A stretch of DNA of 64,000 bases from Phlebopus portentosus (Eukaryota > Basidiomycota > Agaricomycetes > Boletales > Boletinellaceae), in the NCBI GenBank assembly GCA_037892935.1, contig JAYXKI010000011.1, positions 434,001 through 498,000 of the forward strand, written 5' to 3'. Below the pieces are notes generated by a model that saw only the letters and a program-made list of their open reading frames with translations, made no database searches and was not told the origin of the DNA. Positions 24,228-34,871 of this stretch are shown in pieces. Positions within the stretch are counted from its first letter, which is position 1, and every line of letters begins with the position of its first letter. The translations under genes and the position numbers were made by a program.

Positions 24228-24375
24228 GAACGTACGACGAAGGAAAGAAAATTAAAATTTTTTGTGGATATATGCGAGGAAGAAGAAAGAATGTGACTCG
24301 AGTTTCCCTAAAACGGGCCAGCAGCATACACGCACACGCACACACGCACACGCTTGCCCTCGCCCACCTCTTGCC
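24228..24375. promoter_or_regulatory. Divergent promoter between HIS5 and CIA1
   Basis: 148 bp between the two start codons. It includes an A-rich stretch close to HIS5 and a CA-repeat (CACGCACACGCACACACG type, about 24,330-24,352) close to CIA1. Confidence 0.55.
24294..24299 (+). promoter_or_regulatory. TGACTC element, candidate Gcn4/CpcA site
   Basis: TGACTC lies 67 bp upstream of the HIS5 start. This is the core bound by the bZIP regulator of general amino-acid control, which activates histidine genes in fungi. A six-base match can occur by chance; position and target gene make it plausible. Confidence 0.4.
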
Positions 24376-25860
24376 ATGACCGAACATCCATACCGTCTCT
24401 CTCAAATAGCAGAACTAACAGGTAAAACAAATTCATTCAAAAACAAAACGAAATAAAATGTGATCAATTGGATTAGGTCACGAAGACCGCGTATGGTGCA
24501 TCGCATGGAACCCAGTCCGGCCGCTCCTCGCATCGTGTTCAGGCGATAAATCAGTCAGGGTGTATCACTACAAGAAATCATATCGCGTAGACATGGACTC
24601 GTCTCCATCGCAAATCGACGACGATGACGAAAATGTGAAATTCGAATTACAAGCGTCGGTGCAGACGGGACACGCGAAGACCGTGCGGTGCGTTGCGTGG
24701 GCGCCGTCGGGCAAGACGTTCGCTACTGCGAGCTTTGATTCGAATATAGCTGTTTGGGAGCAGGAGGGTGCGGGTGCTGATGGAGATGATGACGGTGGTA
24801 TGGATGTGGATGGTGAGCTCAGTGGAAATGGAGGAAGTGGAGAATGGGAATGCGCGAGTTTGCTGGAGGGACACGAGACGGAGTGTAAGAGCGTTGCGTA
24901 CTCGAGTACGGGCACACTTTTGGCGAGCTGTAGTCGAGATAAGACTGTATGGGTTTGGGAAGGTGAGCCTCAGTTTTATGTCCTTCTATACTTTATGAAT
25001 TGTATTTTCTTATTTGTGTGGACTACAGTGCAGCCGGACTCGGATTTCGAATGTATGGGCGTGCTCATGGCGCACACGCAGGACGTCAAATGCGTGGCCT
25101 GGCATCCAAATGAAGAGGTCAAATTTGTATCTTATTCCCCTACCACACTGACTAACCACTCAAATTTCCAAATCACCCCCACTCAGGGAATATAGATCCT
25201 CGCCTCAGGCTCCTACGACGACACCATAAAACTCTACGTCGACGATCCGGACGACGATTGGTACGATTTCGCCACTCTCACGGGCCACACTTCCACCGTC
25301 TGGTCGCTTGCATTCAGCCCGTGCGGGGAGTACCTCGCGAGCGCGTCGGATGACCGGACGGTGAGGATTTGGAGGAGAGTAAAGGGTGAGAGGTGGAAAT
25401 GGGAGGAGGCGTTTGTGTTGAGTGGGACCGGTGTACACGAGAGGAGCGTGTATTCTGTTTCTTGGTCAAAGGGCTTGATGAAGGGGACTGGGAATGGAGA
25501 GGAGGAGAGTAAAGGATGGTTGGCGAGTGCGGGTGGAGATGGGAGGATCAACGTCTGGGATATTCAGGTATGCAGCATTTTATATGAATTTAATCGATTA
25601 CTCATTATCATCATTATTCGCATTTAGAAACGTGCAGACAACTCAATCCACGCTTCCCTCTCACAATGGTCGAAAACGCACATGGGGTCTGCGACGTGAA
25701 CTGCATCTCGTGGTGTCCCCGCGAGGGGTTCGAGGATTTGCTCGCTTCTGCTGGAGATGATTGGTCTGTGCGAATATGGAGGATACGGGAGAGTGGCCAA
25801 AAAGTAAATAGGATTGATGTAGACGTACACACTGTAATTGTAGCATTTATACCTTCTTGA
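24376..25860 (+). CDS. CIA1: Cytosolic iron-sulfur assembly WD40 protein Cia1 (CIAO1) (frame break in last exon)
   Basis: Seven-bladed WD40 propeller of the CIA targeting complex that hands Fe-S clusters to cytosolic and nuclear apoproteins. Blades are visible as GHEDRVWCIAWNP, GHAKTVRCVAWAPSG, GHETECKSVAYSS, AHTQDVKCVAWHP, GHTSTVWSLAFSP, HERSVYSVSWSKG and AHGVCDVNCISWCP. Introns: 24422-24476, 24963-25028, 25118-25195, 25568-25627. The exon from 25628 starts in frame after VWDIQ but reaches TGA at 25695-25697, whereas the final blade (AHGVCDVNCISW... ASAGDDWSVRIW) is in the next frame. No acceptor or donor combination repairs this, and exonic bases total one short of a multiple of three, so one base seems missing in 25628-25697. 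Stop at 25858-25860. Identity is firm. Confidence 0.9.
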
Positions 25861-26090
25861 ATGAAGTATTTCATTAGATATTACTGCTGGAGTTATACTT
25901 TTACTCTTTATTCTTCCATCCAGCCTCGGCGAGCTTCTAGCAATTTTGTTTCAATTTCGTTTCAACGAATATTCTTCATTTGTACTCGAACAGCGAATCG
26001 AATGCACAGCCACGTACGGGTACAGCCGAGGACCTTCAACCGGACGTTGTTGTACGCGGCACATTCGACATCCTCAAAACAACTAAAGCC

Positions 26091-26896
26091 ATGGCGGTGA
26101 GTACGTTTTGTCCGTCTCGGCTGGGCTGCTGGAGGGTGCTGGTGTGTGTATGAGGTGACATGGAGAGAGGTGGAGGGCGTAGACGGTGTGTGTGAGGTGG
26201 ATTGGTGGACGGGGGATGGATGGTGTACGCAAGAAGTGAATGCGTCGATGGGCGATGTTCACCCTTTGGAGCAATTCGAAATGAATGGATGACGACGACG
26301 ACGCTAGCGACGGGACACCAGCAGCCCAACGATTGGACTCGATCTTCAGAGCGTCTAGAATAGATTACTGATTTTGATTTTCGTGCAGCCTCCATCGACG
26401 TTCGAGCGCTTCGTCGAAGTCGGGCGCGTCATCCTCCTCAACTCGGGCGAGTCGAAAGGGAAAATCGCCGTTATTGTCGAGATCATCGACCATAACCGAG
26501 TGCGTTCTTACTTATCTTTACATTTTAAACATAACACTCATCTCTCATCCTTTTCTCTACCGTTTGGACTTGCAACACGAACTCCAACTCCCACAGGCCA
26601 TCATCGACAACCCACTAGCGGGCGTCCCGCGACAGGCCTTCCGTTACCGACACATGATACTCACACCCCTCACCGTCCCCAAGCTCCCGCGCAACGCTGG
26701 GTCGGGCGTCGTCAAAAAGCGCCTCGAGGCAGGCAAGACGCTCGAGAAATGGTCCAACTCGCCCTGGGCGAAGAGGGTTGACGCGGTGAAGAAGCGCAGG
26801 GCACTCAATGATTTTGGGAGGTTCAAGGTGATGGTGCACAAGAAGCAGCTGAGGTACAAGGCAAATGTGGACCTGGCGAAGGCGAAGAAGGCGTAG
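26091..26896 (+). CDS. RPL14: 60S ribosomal protein eL14
   Basis: Structural protein of the large cytosolic ribosomal subunit, 138 aa. A two-codon first exon (ATG GCG, 26091-26096) is followed by a 292-nt intron (26097-26388), then [19 protein letters not shown], a second intron (26500-26596) and [20 protein letters not shown], all typical of eL14. The C-terminus is Lys-rich and ends AKAKKA. A tiny first exon followed by a long intron is common in fungal ribosomal protein genes. Frame intact, stop at 26894-26896. Confidence 0.95.
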
Positions 26897-27255
26897 GCCG
26901 TGTTGTAGACGGTTGTGACTTATTATCCTTTTACATTGTATGCCCGTGCTGCATCTCAAAAGATTTCATTGCCCGACTGAAGTGCAACTGTCTGCTCGAC
27001 TCTCGACTGTGAAAATGCGACGAAAATGCAAATATTTATGATTACCTAATATACGCGTTTTTGTTGTGTCACGCGTCAATACACGCCCCAAGTAACAGTA
27101 ATCCTGACTCTGAGACTCGACTTGAGCTACTCAGTATCCACGACCGCAACTCCCTTATCACTTTGGACCCGTCTGAATTTACTGTCTGAGTGCTCTCTGC
27201 TGATTGATACGACGCGCAATCTTAGCCACAGTCACCACCGACGTTCACCGTGAGC
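26897..27255. other. Intergenic RPL14 to PDS5
   Basis: About 360 bases holding the RPL14 3' UTR and the PDS5 promoter. No further feature seen. Confidence 0.6.
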
Positions 27256-30200
27256 ATGGTGGCCACGACGCGGAAGGGCAGCTCCAGCTCGCCCGCCAAG
27301 CTCAAGTTCTCCGACAAGCTCGTCGGAAAGGGTCTCACAACAGATGCACTACAAAAAAAGCTCAAGAAACTCGCCTCGGAACTCGCAGAGCTCGACCAGG
27401 ACAACGTCGACACCAAGTCTATCGCTCCCGTATGCAAGGAACTCATCAGTCCCTCTATACTCCTGCACAAGGATAAAGGCGTTAAAGCTTATGCTGCGTG
27501 CTGTCTTGCCGATATCCTGCGCCTATTCGCGCCTGATGCGCCGTACACGGGTCCGGAGCTGCGCGATATATTCCAGTTCTTCTTCCGCCAGCTGTCGATG
27601 GGGCTGAAGGGCTCAACGGAGCCGTATTATAATGAATATTTCCACCTGCTGGAGTCCCTGTCGACTGTGAAGAGCGTGGTGCTGGTGTGCGATATACCGC
27701 AGGCGGAGGAACTATGACCCAGATTTTTCGAGATCTGTTTGGGCTGGTGAGACAGAACTTGGCGAAGAACATCGAGATGTTCATGTCGGATATACTCATT
27801 GCGCTCATTGATGAGTGTCAAGTCCTCCCGACTGAGGTGTTGGAGTGTATCATGGCGCAGTTTATGGATAAGAACACTGTAAGTGCTGTTGTTGTTCTCG
27901 CTTGCTGTTATCCCATGCGTCTAACTGATCTCGCTACAGCGCATGGAACAGCCCGCCTTCCGCCTCGCTGTTGAAGTGTGCAACGCGACGTCGGATAAAC
28001 TACAACGACACGTCTGTCAGTACTTCACAGACAACATCGTCAACCACGCACGAGAAGAAGAGTTCGACGAGATCGCGCGATGTCACGAGCTGATCAAGCG
28101 GCTCAACGCAGCCTGCCCCGCGCTCCTGCACAACGTCGTCCCGCAGCTCGAAGAGGAGCTGCGCGTGGACGAAGCGGAGATACGTACGCTGGCGACGCAG
28201 GTACTGAGCGAGATGTTCGCCGATGCGAGTGACGATCTGGAGAAGAAGTACCCCTCGACGTGGTCTCTGTGGCTTTTGCGGAAGAACGACAAGTCTCTGC
28301 AGGTGAGACTGGCGTTTGTGGAGGGGTGTAAAGGGTTGTTGCTTCATCATAAAGCTGAGCTTAGACAAGCGATTGAAGGTCCGTTTTCTTATTTTACCAG
28401 AATCGCTGGAGGAACTGAGACCTTATGCAGAGGCGCTCCATACTAAGCTACTCGACCCGGACGAGAAAGTACGCGCGGCCGTGTGCAAGCTTTATTCTCA
28501 GTTGGACTACGAGACGGCCTTGCACTACGTTAGCGAAGAGCAGCTGCGTGCTGTCGGGGACCGTGTTTTAGATAAGAAGGTTGGTGTGAACAATCAATGT
28601 CATAGAGATGAACAAAGCAAGAAACTCACTGGAAACATAGCAAATTGTCGTCAAGAAGCCCTCGTGGCTATCGGGAAGCTATTTGAGGTTGCGTATCCTC
28701 AAATGTGAAGTTCATTTCTTAGGGATGGGTGCAAACACCGTTTGCTAATGTGTGCTTATAGAGAGAGCCTCGACGCTGCGGCCATCAGACACTTTGCTTG
28801 GATACCGCATAAAGTCATGCAAGCTGTAACTGCGAACCTCGAAGTGAAGTGCGTATATATATTTCTCCTTCCCAAACAATTCGCATCAACATCTTTTCTG
28901 AATACCTACTTGGAATAGACAAGTAGCGGTGCAAGTCGTTGCGCAATATATCCTGCCTTTCCCGGCAAAGGCAGATGAAGAAGTCGCGTGGACGGACCGC
29001 CTTCTCGTCGTCCTGCGATATTTGGAAAAATCGACTTTGAAAACGGCGTTGAGCATCTCGAACATCAAATACACGCGCCCCACTCCGTTTGAACACTATG
29101 TGCAGTGTTGTATCGAAAATAACGTACGTCGGTTGGTTTCCTCGAAGGAAGCGGAGCCGCTGAGCTGAGCTGACGTTTTTTAATGTGAGATAGGGAGGAA
29201 TTATTGATGAGAATGAGGAGGTCGTGAAGAAGCAGTTGAATGCGACTGTTCGTGCTGTCTCAGGTATTTCCTGCCCGCCTTCTTGTTTACCTCCTTCTTT
29301 GCCTCACCTAGCAAACCAACAGCTTTGTATGGTGATCCGCAGAAAGCTGCGGAGGACCTTCGAACGTTCGCCAAGTTGAACGAGCAGAGACTATACAAGT
29401 TATTGAAGACGTGCCAGGATCCTCACACTGACTTGAAGTCTCTTGTCAAAGCATATGTAAGGACAACTTTTACCTCCCTAAGTAACTTCACTGATAGGCT
29501 CCGCAGAACGAGTTCATCCGACGATTAGAACAAGCATCTCCAGCCATCTTCTCAACTATGCGCGCGTTCATCCTCCAATGCAGCCTCTGGATCGTCAACA
29601 CATCCTCCATCCCAACACTCATAAAGCGCCTCTCGCAGGGTGTGCACGCCGCGGAGAAGGCACGCACGACACCGGAGAAACTGGCAGAAAAGCTGGCCGG
29701 GGTGACGTCGCAGGCGGCTTCGTCGAGTCAGATGACGATCGTGATGGCGAGCAATGCTGCTGTGCTGCTTACGATGATATCGAAGTGCCAGCCGGTGCTG
29801 TTCCGCCCGCATGTGAGCGAGCTGGTGAAGGCGACGGCGGAGGATAAGAGTGAGAGGGTCGTGCACCTGTGTTTGCAGGCGCTTGCGGCGATCTCGAGGA
29901 GTGAGCCGGCGCTTGCGCCTTCGGATAAGTGAGGTGTTCCTTCTGGTTGGTGCTCAGTGAATTTTAGCTGATGATGTCTTGTATTCTTTTCCTAGGCGGA
30001 CACTGGAAAGGCTGACGCGCCACGTCCGAGGTTCGAAGCCAAAGCTCGCCAAATACGCAACGCGCATTCTTGCTCATACAAAGGACCGGGACGCGCTCTG
30101 TGCGGAGACCGTCGAGTTTATCACGACGAATCTGCCCAAGGCAGATCCTGACAAACTGGCTGCGCACATCGCTGTTCTCGTGGAGATGATACGATTTGCG

Positions 30201-32330
30201 CCTGATGCGTTCGAACAGCGGAGCGAGACTATTGTGGAGTTTTTGTTGAAGGAGGTTTTGATGCGCCCGTGTTTGGACGATGGTGTGAGTATTACTTGTT
30301 GCATAATTTTTTTCTTCCTTACGACAAGGGATTATGGACTAAATGATGTGACATTACAGGCGACTATGGAGGTGGACGAAGATGTCGATGAATGGCAGGA
30401 TGAGGATAAACTACCACCCAGGGCGCTTGCGAAATCCCTGGCTCTGAAAGTCTGTCGACATCGGTGTCTTGTGCATGCCAACTCTGAAAGCGCCGCGGAG
30501 ATGGCGTCGCCGGTCATAAAGTTACTCGTCACTGTTTTAGAGAAAGGAGGAGCCTTGACTCCACAGTCTGCAGACGGGTGAGTTGACTTTTTATGGTTAT
30601 GCGTAATCTTTTTATTCATCCCCCCACCACCTTTCCTTTTTCAGGCCGACGGTGAAGTCAAGGCTTCGATCACAAGCTGCTACGTCTCTCCTCCATCTGG
30701 CGACAGTCGAGAAGTTCGCAGAAGCCATAGCGCCGGACTTTGTGCTTCTTGCTCTTACCATCCAGGTATATACCAAACACAGTGATTACACTAATCGATT
30801 TTCACGTTTACTGACAAAAATTTGCTGGATGCTCGTACGTCCAATAGGACTCATGCTATAACGTCCGCGATTCATTCTTGAAGAAGTTGATGTTGTTGGT
30901 TAATGCGGGCAAATTGCCTGCGCGGTTCAATGTGATCTTCTTCTTGACTGTGCATGATCCGGAAGAGGATATCAGGACGCAGGTGAGCTGTTTCTAGCTA
31001 GTTGAAGGAGTTGCGTTACTTGGTGGTTGACGATTTGTCCTTCTTTTCTTTCAGGCACGTGGCTTCGTACATGCCTTGATAAAACGGTCACGTCCGGGTA
31101 AGTGATTTGGTGCTTCTTCGTTTCTATTTGTGTATGCGGGAGATTGAAGTCGTAATAGATGTCAGGCTGAGTAATTGGGAGGTGATCTTCATACGGCTCT
31201 TGCATGTTATTGCCCACCACCCTGATTTCGGGCTGGAGGAGTTGCAGGTCCTTGAGATGGCAAAGTGAGTCCTCCGTCAGAGCAAGTGTCGCAGCGTCTG
31301 ACAAACTGATTCCTCGATGTAAAGATACATTCGAGAGTACCTGAGCCTCGTTGCGACCGCCGATAACATTTCATTACTCTACCACGTCGCTCAAAAGTGC
31401 AAGACGATCCGTGATGCTGAGTCGCATGTATTTAGCGAGGTGTGTGTGTGCTGCCGTCATATCTGTTTGTGTTACTTCACATAATTAATCGCGCGTTTGG
31501 CAGCGACTGTATGCAACGAGTGAGCTTGCGCAGGAGTTGATAAAGCGGCATACGAAAGTCCGACAGTGGAGTCTTCCTATTTATCCGGGGAAGGTCAAAC
31601 TGCCTTCGGATATCTTCCGGCCTTTGCCCTCAGATGGAGCTAGATCAATGGTTGGAGTTTATTTCTTTTGGCTGTTTTGAACGGCTACTGATGATTGTGA
31701 ATTAGATTTTGAAAACGGTGTATTTGCCTGATGAGATTGTGAAGAAGCTCGACGAGTTCGGATCGTCTCATCCTAGAGTAAGTCCTGGTCGAGCCTCTAT
31801 AGCCAACACCGATGACTAATATTTGCTATGTTCTTTAGGAAAAGCAAAGAGCGGAGAGAAAAACGACCACGAAGCGGAAAGCTCCGACAACAGTGAACGG
31901 ATCGTCAAAGTAAGGCTGTATCCTCCCCTTACTTCTCCGGACTTTTGCCTACCAGAATTTTCTAGACGATCGAAAGGAACTACAAGGCGTCGCAAACATT
32001 ACTCATCCGACGAGGAAGAGGGAGATGACGATGATGATGACGCTATCAGCGAGGACGGAGATGAGAGGCAGGCAACGTCATCTCCTGTGCGAAGCGCACC
32101 TGCTCAATCAGATTCGGGCTCTGATGGCGAGGAGAATGACGAAGGAGAAGCGAATGACAAGGATTTGGGGCGAGGTGCTCGTTCCAGAGCAAAGGTACGA
32201 TGACGCTTTTGTTATTTGTCTGGAGTGGTTTGGATGCTGATGGCCGTTCATACTATGTTTGCAGGCGAGAGCACAGAAGAAGACCAGACGGAGGACGAAA
32301 CCGAAGTCAGCCTCTTCTACTAACGAGTGA
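27256..32330 (+). CDS. PDS5: Sister chromatid cohesion protein Pds5 (frame break and 22-nt interruption)
   Basis: HEAT-repeat cohesin regulator that binds the kleisin subunit, supports cohesion and recruits release or acetylation factors in the nucleus. About 21 exons, roughly 1,200 aa. Start ATG at 27256 (MVATTRKGSSSSP). Landmarks: KFSDKLVGKGLTTDALQKKL, ILRLFAPDAPYT, EYFHLLESLSTVKSVVLVCDI, LLDPDEKVRAAVCKLYSQLDYETA, TRPTPFEHYVQCCI, LYHVAQKCKTIRDA and KVKLPSDIFRPLP. The C-terminus is acidic then basic (SSDEEEGDDDDDD... KKTRRRTKPKSASS), as in AT-hook-like Pds5 tails. The frame breaks at 27706-27716: AEEL meets TGA, while MTQIFRDLFGLVRQNL continues in the next frame, one base short. At 28379-28400 a 22-nt stretch with GT...CCAG must be removed to stay in frame. 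Other joins are clean. Confidence 0.9.
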
Positions 32331-32664
32331 TTTACTTTTTTTTTCCTTCACACTATTGCCCTTTCGGATTCGGTATTTCCTTCCCTGTTGGGTTATTATC
32401 TATATTCTTCTATTATTTCGATATGTCCTGCCATGCTTGCTTCCCTACTGCTTTCCGCGATCTCTGCTTTGCGCTACCTACCATCCAATCCAATTGCTTT
32501 TTCTTCACCTAATCACCTGACTGCCAAGTACCCGTCCCGCTCCCGACTCATGACGTAGTTGGTTGTACTACCATTACTATCAGTGCCTAGTTATAAGAAA
32601 AGTAAGTATTCTCGTCAGACTAAGTACGCCATAGCCTCGGTTTGTATCAGCTCCATCAGCACTC
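32331..32664. other. Intergenic PDS5 to LanC-like gene
   Basis: 334 bases, T-rich after 32,330 (PDS5 3' UTR), then promoter sequence. No gene seen. Confidence 0.6.
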
Positions 32665-34339
32665 ATGGCCGAACCGCGGTATTTTCAAAACGACCTCAAG
32701 CCTATTGCTACGGACACGAAGAACCTTAATGCTACTCTGATTGCACTCAAGGGCGCTATTGCTTCGTCGGTTGAGTTACTGATACAGCATGTAAAGACGA
32801 AGAGTAGCTCTACTCGTGATTCATTGTATACAGGAGATGCTGGTGAGTTGTATATTCTGATTTATTCTTACGATAACTTATTTACAAGTTCCGGTTCTCC
32901 TCTCTTGTTTGTTGATTTTGGAAAGGCATTGCACTCATGTTCTTGCGGCTTAGCGTACAACTTAAAGCCGCCGGGCTCGGAGATTACCTCAAGAAGGATA
33001 TCCAAGCTCAGATCCCGTCAATCGTGAATAACCTATTACCGCCACTCAAGGCGTACCAACTTAGGCCTGGGCATCTGTCTCCCTTGGACTCGCCAGTTGG
33101 CTCCGCTGTCGTCTATATACTATCAACCTTAGACCGAGTGACATCGCCAGATTCAAGTTCCGTGGACACAACTGACGACAAAGACTGGGCGGCTGCGATC
33201 CAGACGCTCGAGAATGCAGTGACGACAGCAGCCGAGGACCAGAGTCTCGGCGGGGATGAAGTCCTATACGGGCGTGCAGGTCTTTTGTGGGCGATGTTGA
33301 ACCTTCAGATGTGGGTGAGCGCGCCGGGCGTGCCAAGGCAGATGGAAAAGGATATTGCTCAGGTTGTCAATACGAAGACGATCAAGCAGGTTGTAGAGAG
33401 GATTATTGAGGCGGGGAAGTTGGGCGCGCGATGGTATGGGAGGAATTATGGCGAAGAGCCGTTGTCCCTGATATGGCCCTGGCATGATAAGTTCTACCTC
33501 GGAGCGTAAGTAATTTTCTGTCTGTTTATCTGGAGACTCGATTGACTCGAGGGGGATACTGAATAGGATTCATGGAGTCGGTTCGTGACAGAATAAGCAT
33601 TTCGATGCCGTTTAGATGCACTCACTGGTAACTGTTATATAGCGGGTATATTGGCGGTCCTCCTTCAAGCTCCCAAAGCCATGGTCACGCCCCACATGCG
33701 TCTCATCATGCGATGCATATCAGCGCTCTGCGATATCACCGTCCACAAAGACGGGCATCTCCCATCTTCGTTACCGGCAAAGAGCCGGACATACGAGTAC
33801 ACTCAGATCTGTCATGGCTCACCCGGCTTACTGGTACTCTTAGCTACTTTCAGACTCCGTTTCCCGGACGACTGGAGAGAGGACTGGGAAACAGCCGAAG
33901 CGCTGGCTGCTGAGAAGGTATGGGAGGAAGGACTGGTCAGGAAGGGGATCGGGGTTTGTCATGGTGTTAGTGGGAATGCATGGACGCTTTTGTTACAGGG
34001 ACTCAGTCATACAGGGTAAGTATGCTTGAACGAATGCAGAGGAATTCGAAATTAAGCAGCGTGTATAACAGGCAGAAAGAGACAAGCACCTTGCTCTCCC
34101 GTGCACTCGGCTTCCTTCTCAAGTCGACGGAACTTCCTCCTCTCGTACCGGGAGTGTCGACAGCCTTTCGTACGCCCGATCACCCGTACTCGCTGTTTGA
34201 AGGATTGGCGGGAGCCGTTTGTGCATGGATTGACGCATGTGTTATCATTCGCGAGTACTTAGGAGAGGATAAAGCGTCAACCAAGGTGGTTCTTGGATTC
34301 CCTGGTTTGGGCGGTGCGGGTAGACATGGGTATTTGTAG
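32665..34339 (+). CDS. LanC-like (LANCL) zinc protein
   Basis: Eukaryotic relative of bacterial lanthionine synthetase C, an (alpha/alpha)6 barrel with a zinc site. Mammalian LANCL proteins bind glutathione and have been linked to removal of dehydroamino acids; the fungal role is not established. Five exons: 32665-32842, 32926-33505, 33567-33580, 33643-34015, 34072-34339, giving 470 aa. Zinc ligands are recognisable: Cys in QICHGSPGLL and Cys-His in GVCHGVSGNAW. Other family marks are YGRAGLLWAML, WPWHDKFYLGAIHGVAGILAVLL and HPYSLFEGLAGAVCAW. The third exon is only 14 nt and encodes the centre of the GxxHG motif. Frame fully intact. Neighbours are unrelated housekeeping genes with no peptide substrate gene nearby, so a lanthipeptide pathway is not indicated. 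Confidence 0.88.
33567..33580 (+). other. 14-nt microexon in LanC-like gene
   Basis: Flanked by an AATAG acceptor and a GTTCGT donor. Joins ...LGA to IHGV and A-GILAVL in frame (phase 2 to phase 1). Without it the conserved GxxHG motif is lost and the frame shifts. Confidence 0.75.
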
Positions 34340-34871
34340 GTGCTTATGATGGGGATTGTCAATTGTTTCGTGCTTCCGCCTGCTCTGTAGTTTAATGCGT
34401 AATGTACTTATATCGAGCGTAGTACAAAATACGTCGAAGCAGCCGAAATAAAAAAATGATGCTTTTTTTCGGCATACTCCATTCGTCGAGGTATCAGGTA
34501 TGACGATTGATGATGTCGCATAGAAGTTCCACATTCAATGATGTATCGACGAACGCCTGTCTTGACATGCCCATAATCCGAATCGCTAGTCAGGATGTTG
34601 CATTATGGAACTTCTAAAGAGCCTATTCGACATTGAATTTGGCTGATATATTGTGCAACTATTCAATAGAAGTTGGATGGAATGGAATATCGAATGAACC
34701 TTCCGAGACTCCTGCCTGGTTGGTATAGCCGTGTGAAAAGTTTGTCAGAGAGTAGAGTCCAATTTGGCAACTGATCGTCGCCTTGTCCGAACACAACCTA
34801 TAATTTCAGGCTGGCGCGCGTGCAGCTGCAGTAAACTCACTTCAGCACATTCACCCAGCTGGTTAGCGGTC
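34340..34871. other. Intergenic LanC-like gene to NAA15
   Basis: 532 bases of 3' flank and promoter. Nothing recognisable besides short chance frames. Confidence 0.6.

Noticed and set aside
26097..26388. C/D-box snoRNA inside the first RPL14 intron
   Set aside because: A GGATGAC and a CTGAT can be paired as boxes, but the C box is poor, no terminal stem is visible, and the CTGAT is where the branch point should be.
32665..34339. Lanthipeptide biosynthetic cluster around the LanC-like gene
   Set aside because: Neighbours are PDS5 and NAA15; no precursor peptide, dehydratase or transporter is present.
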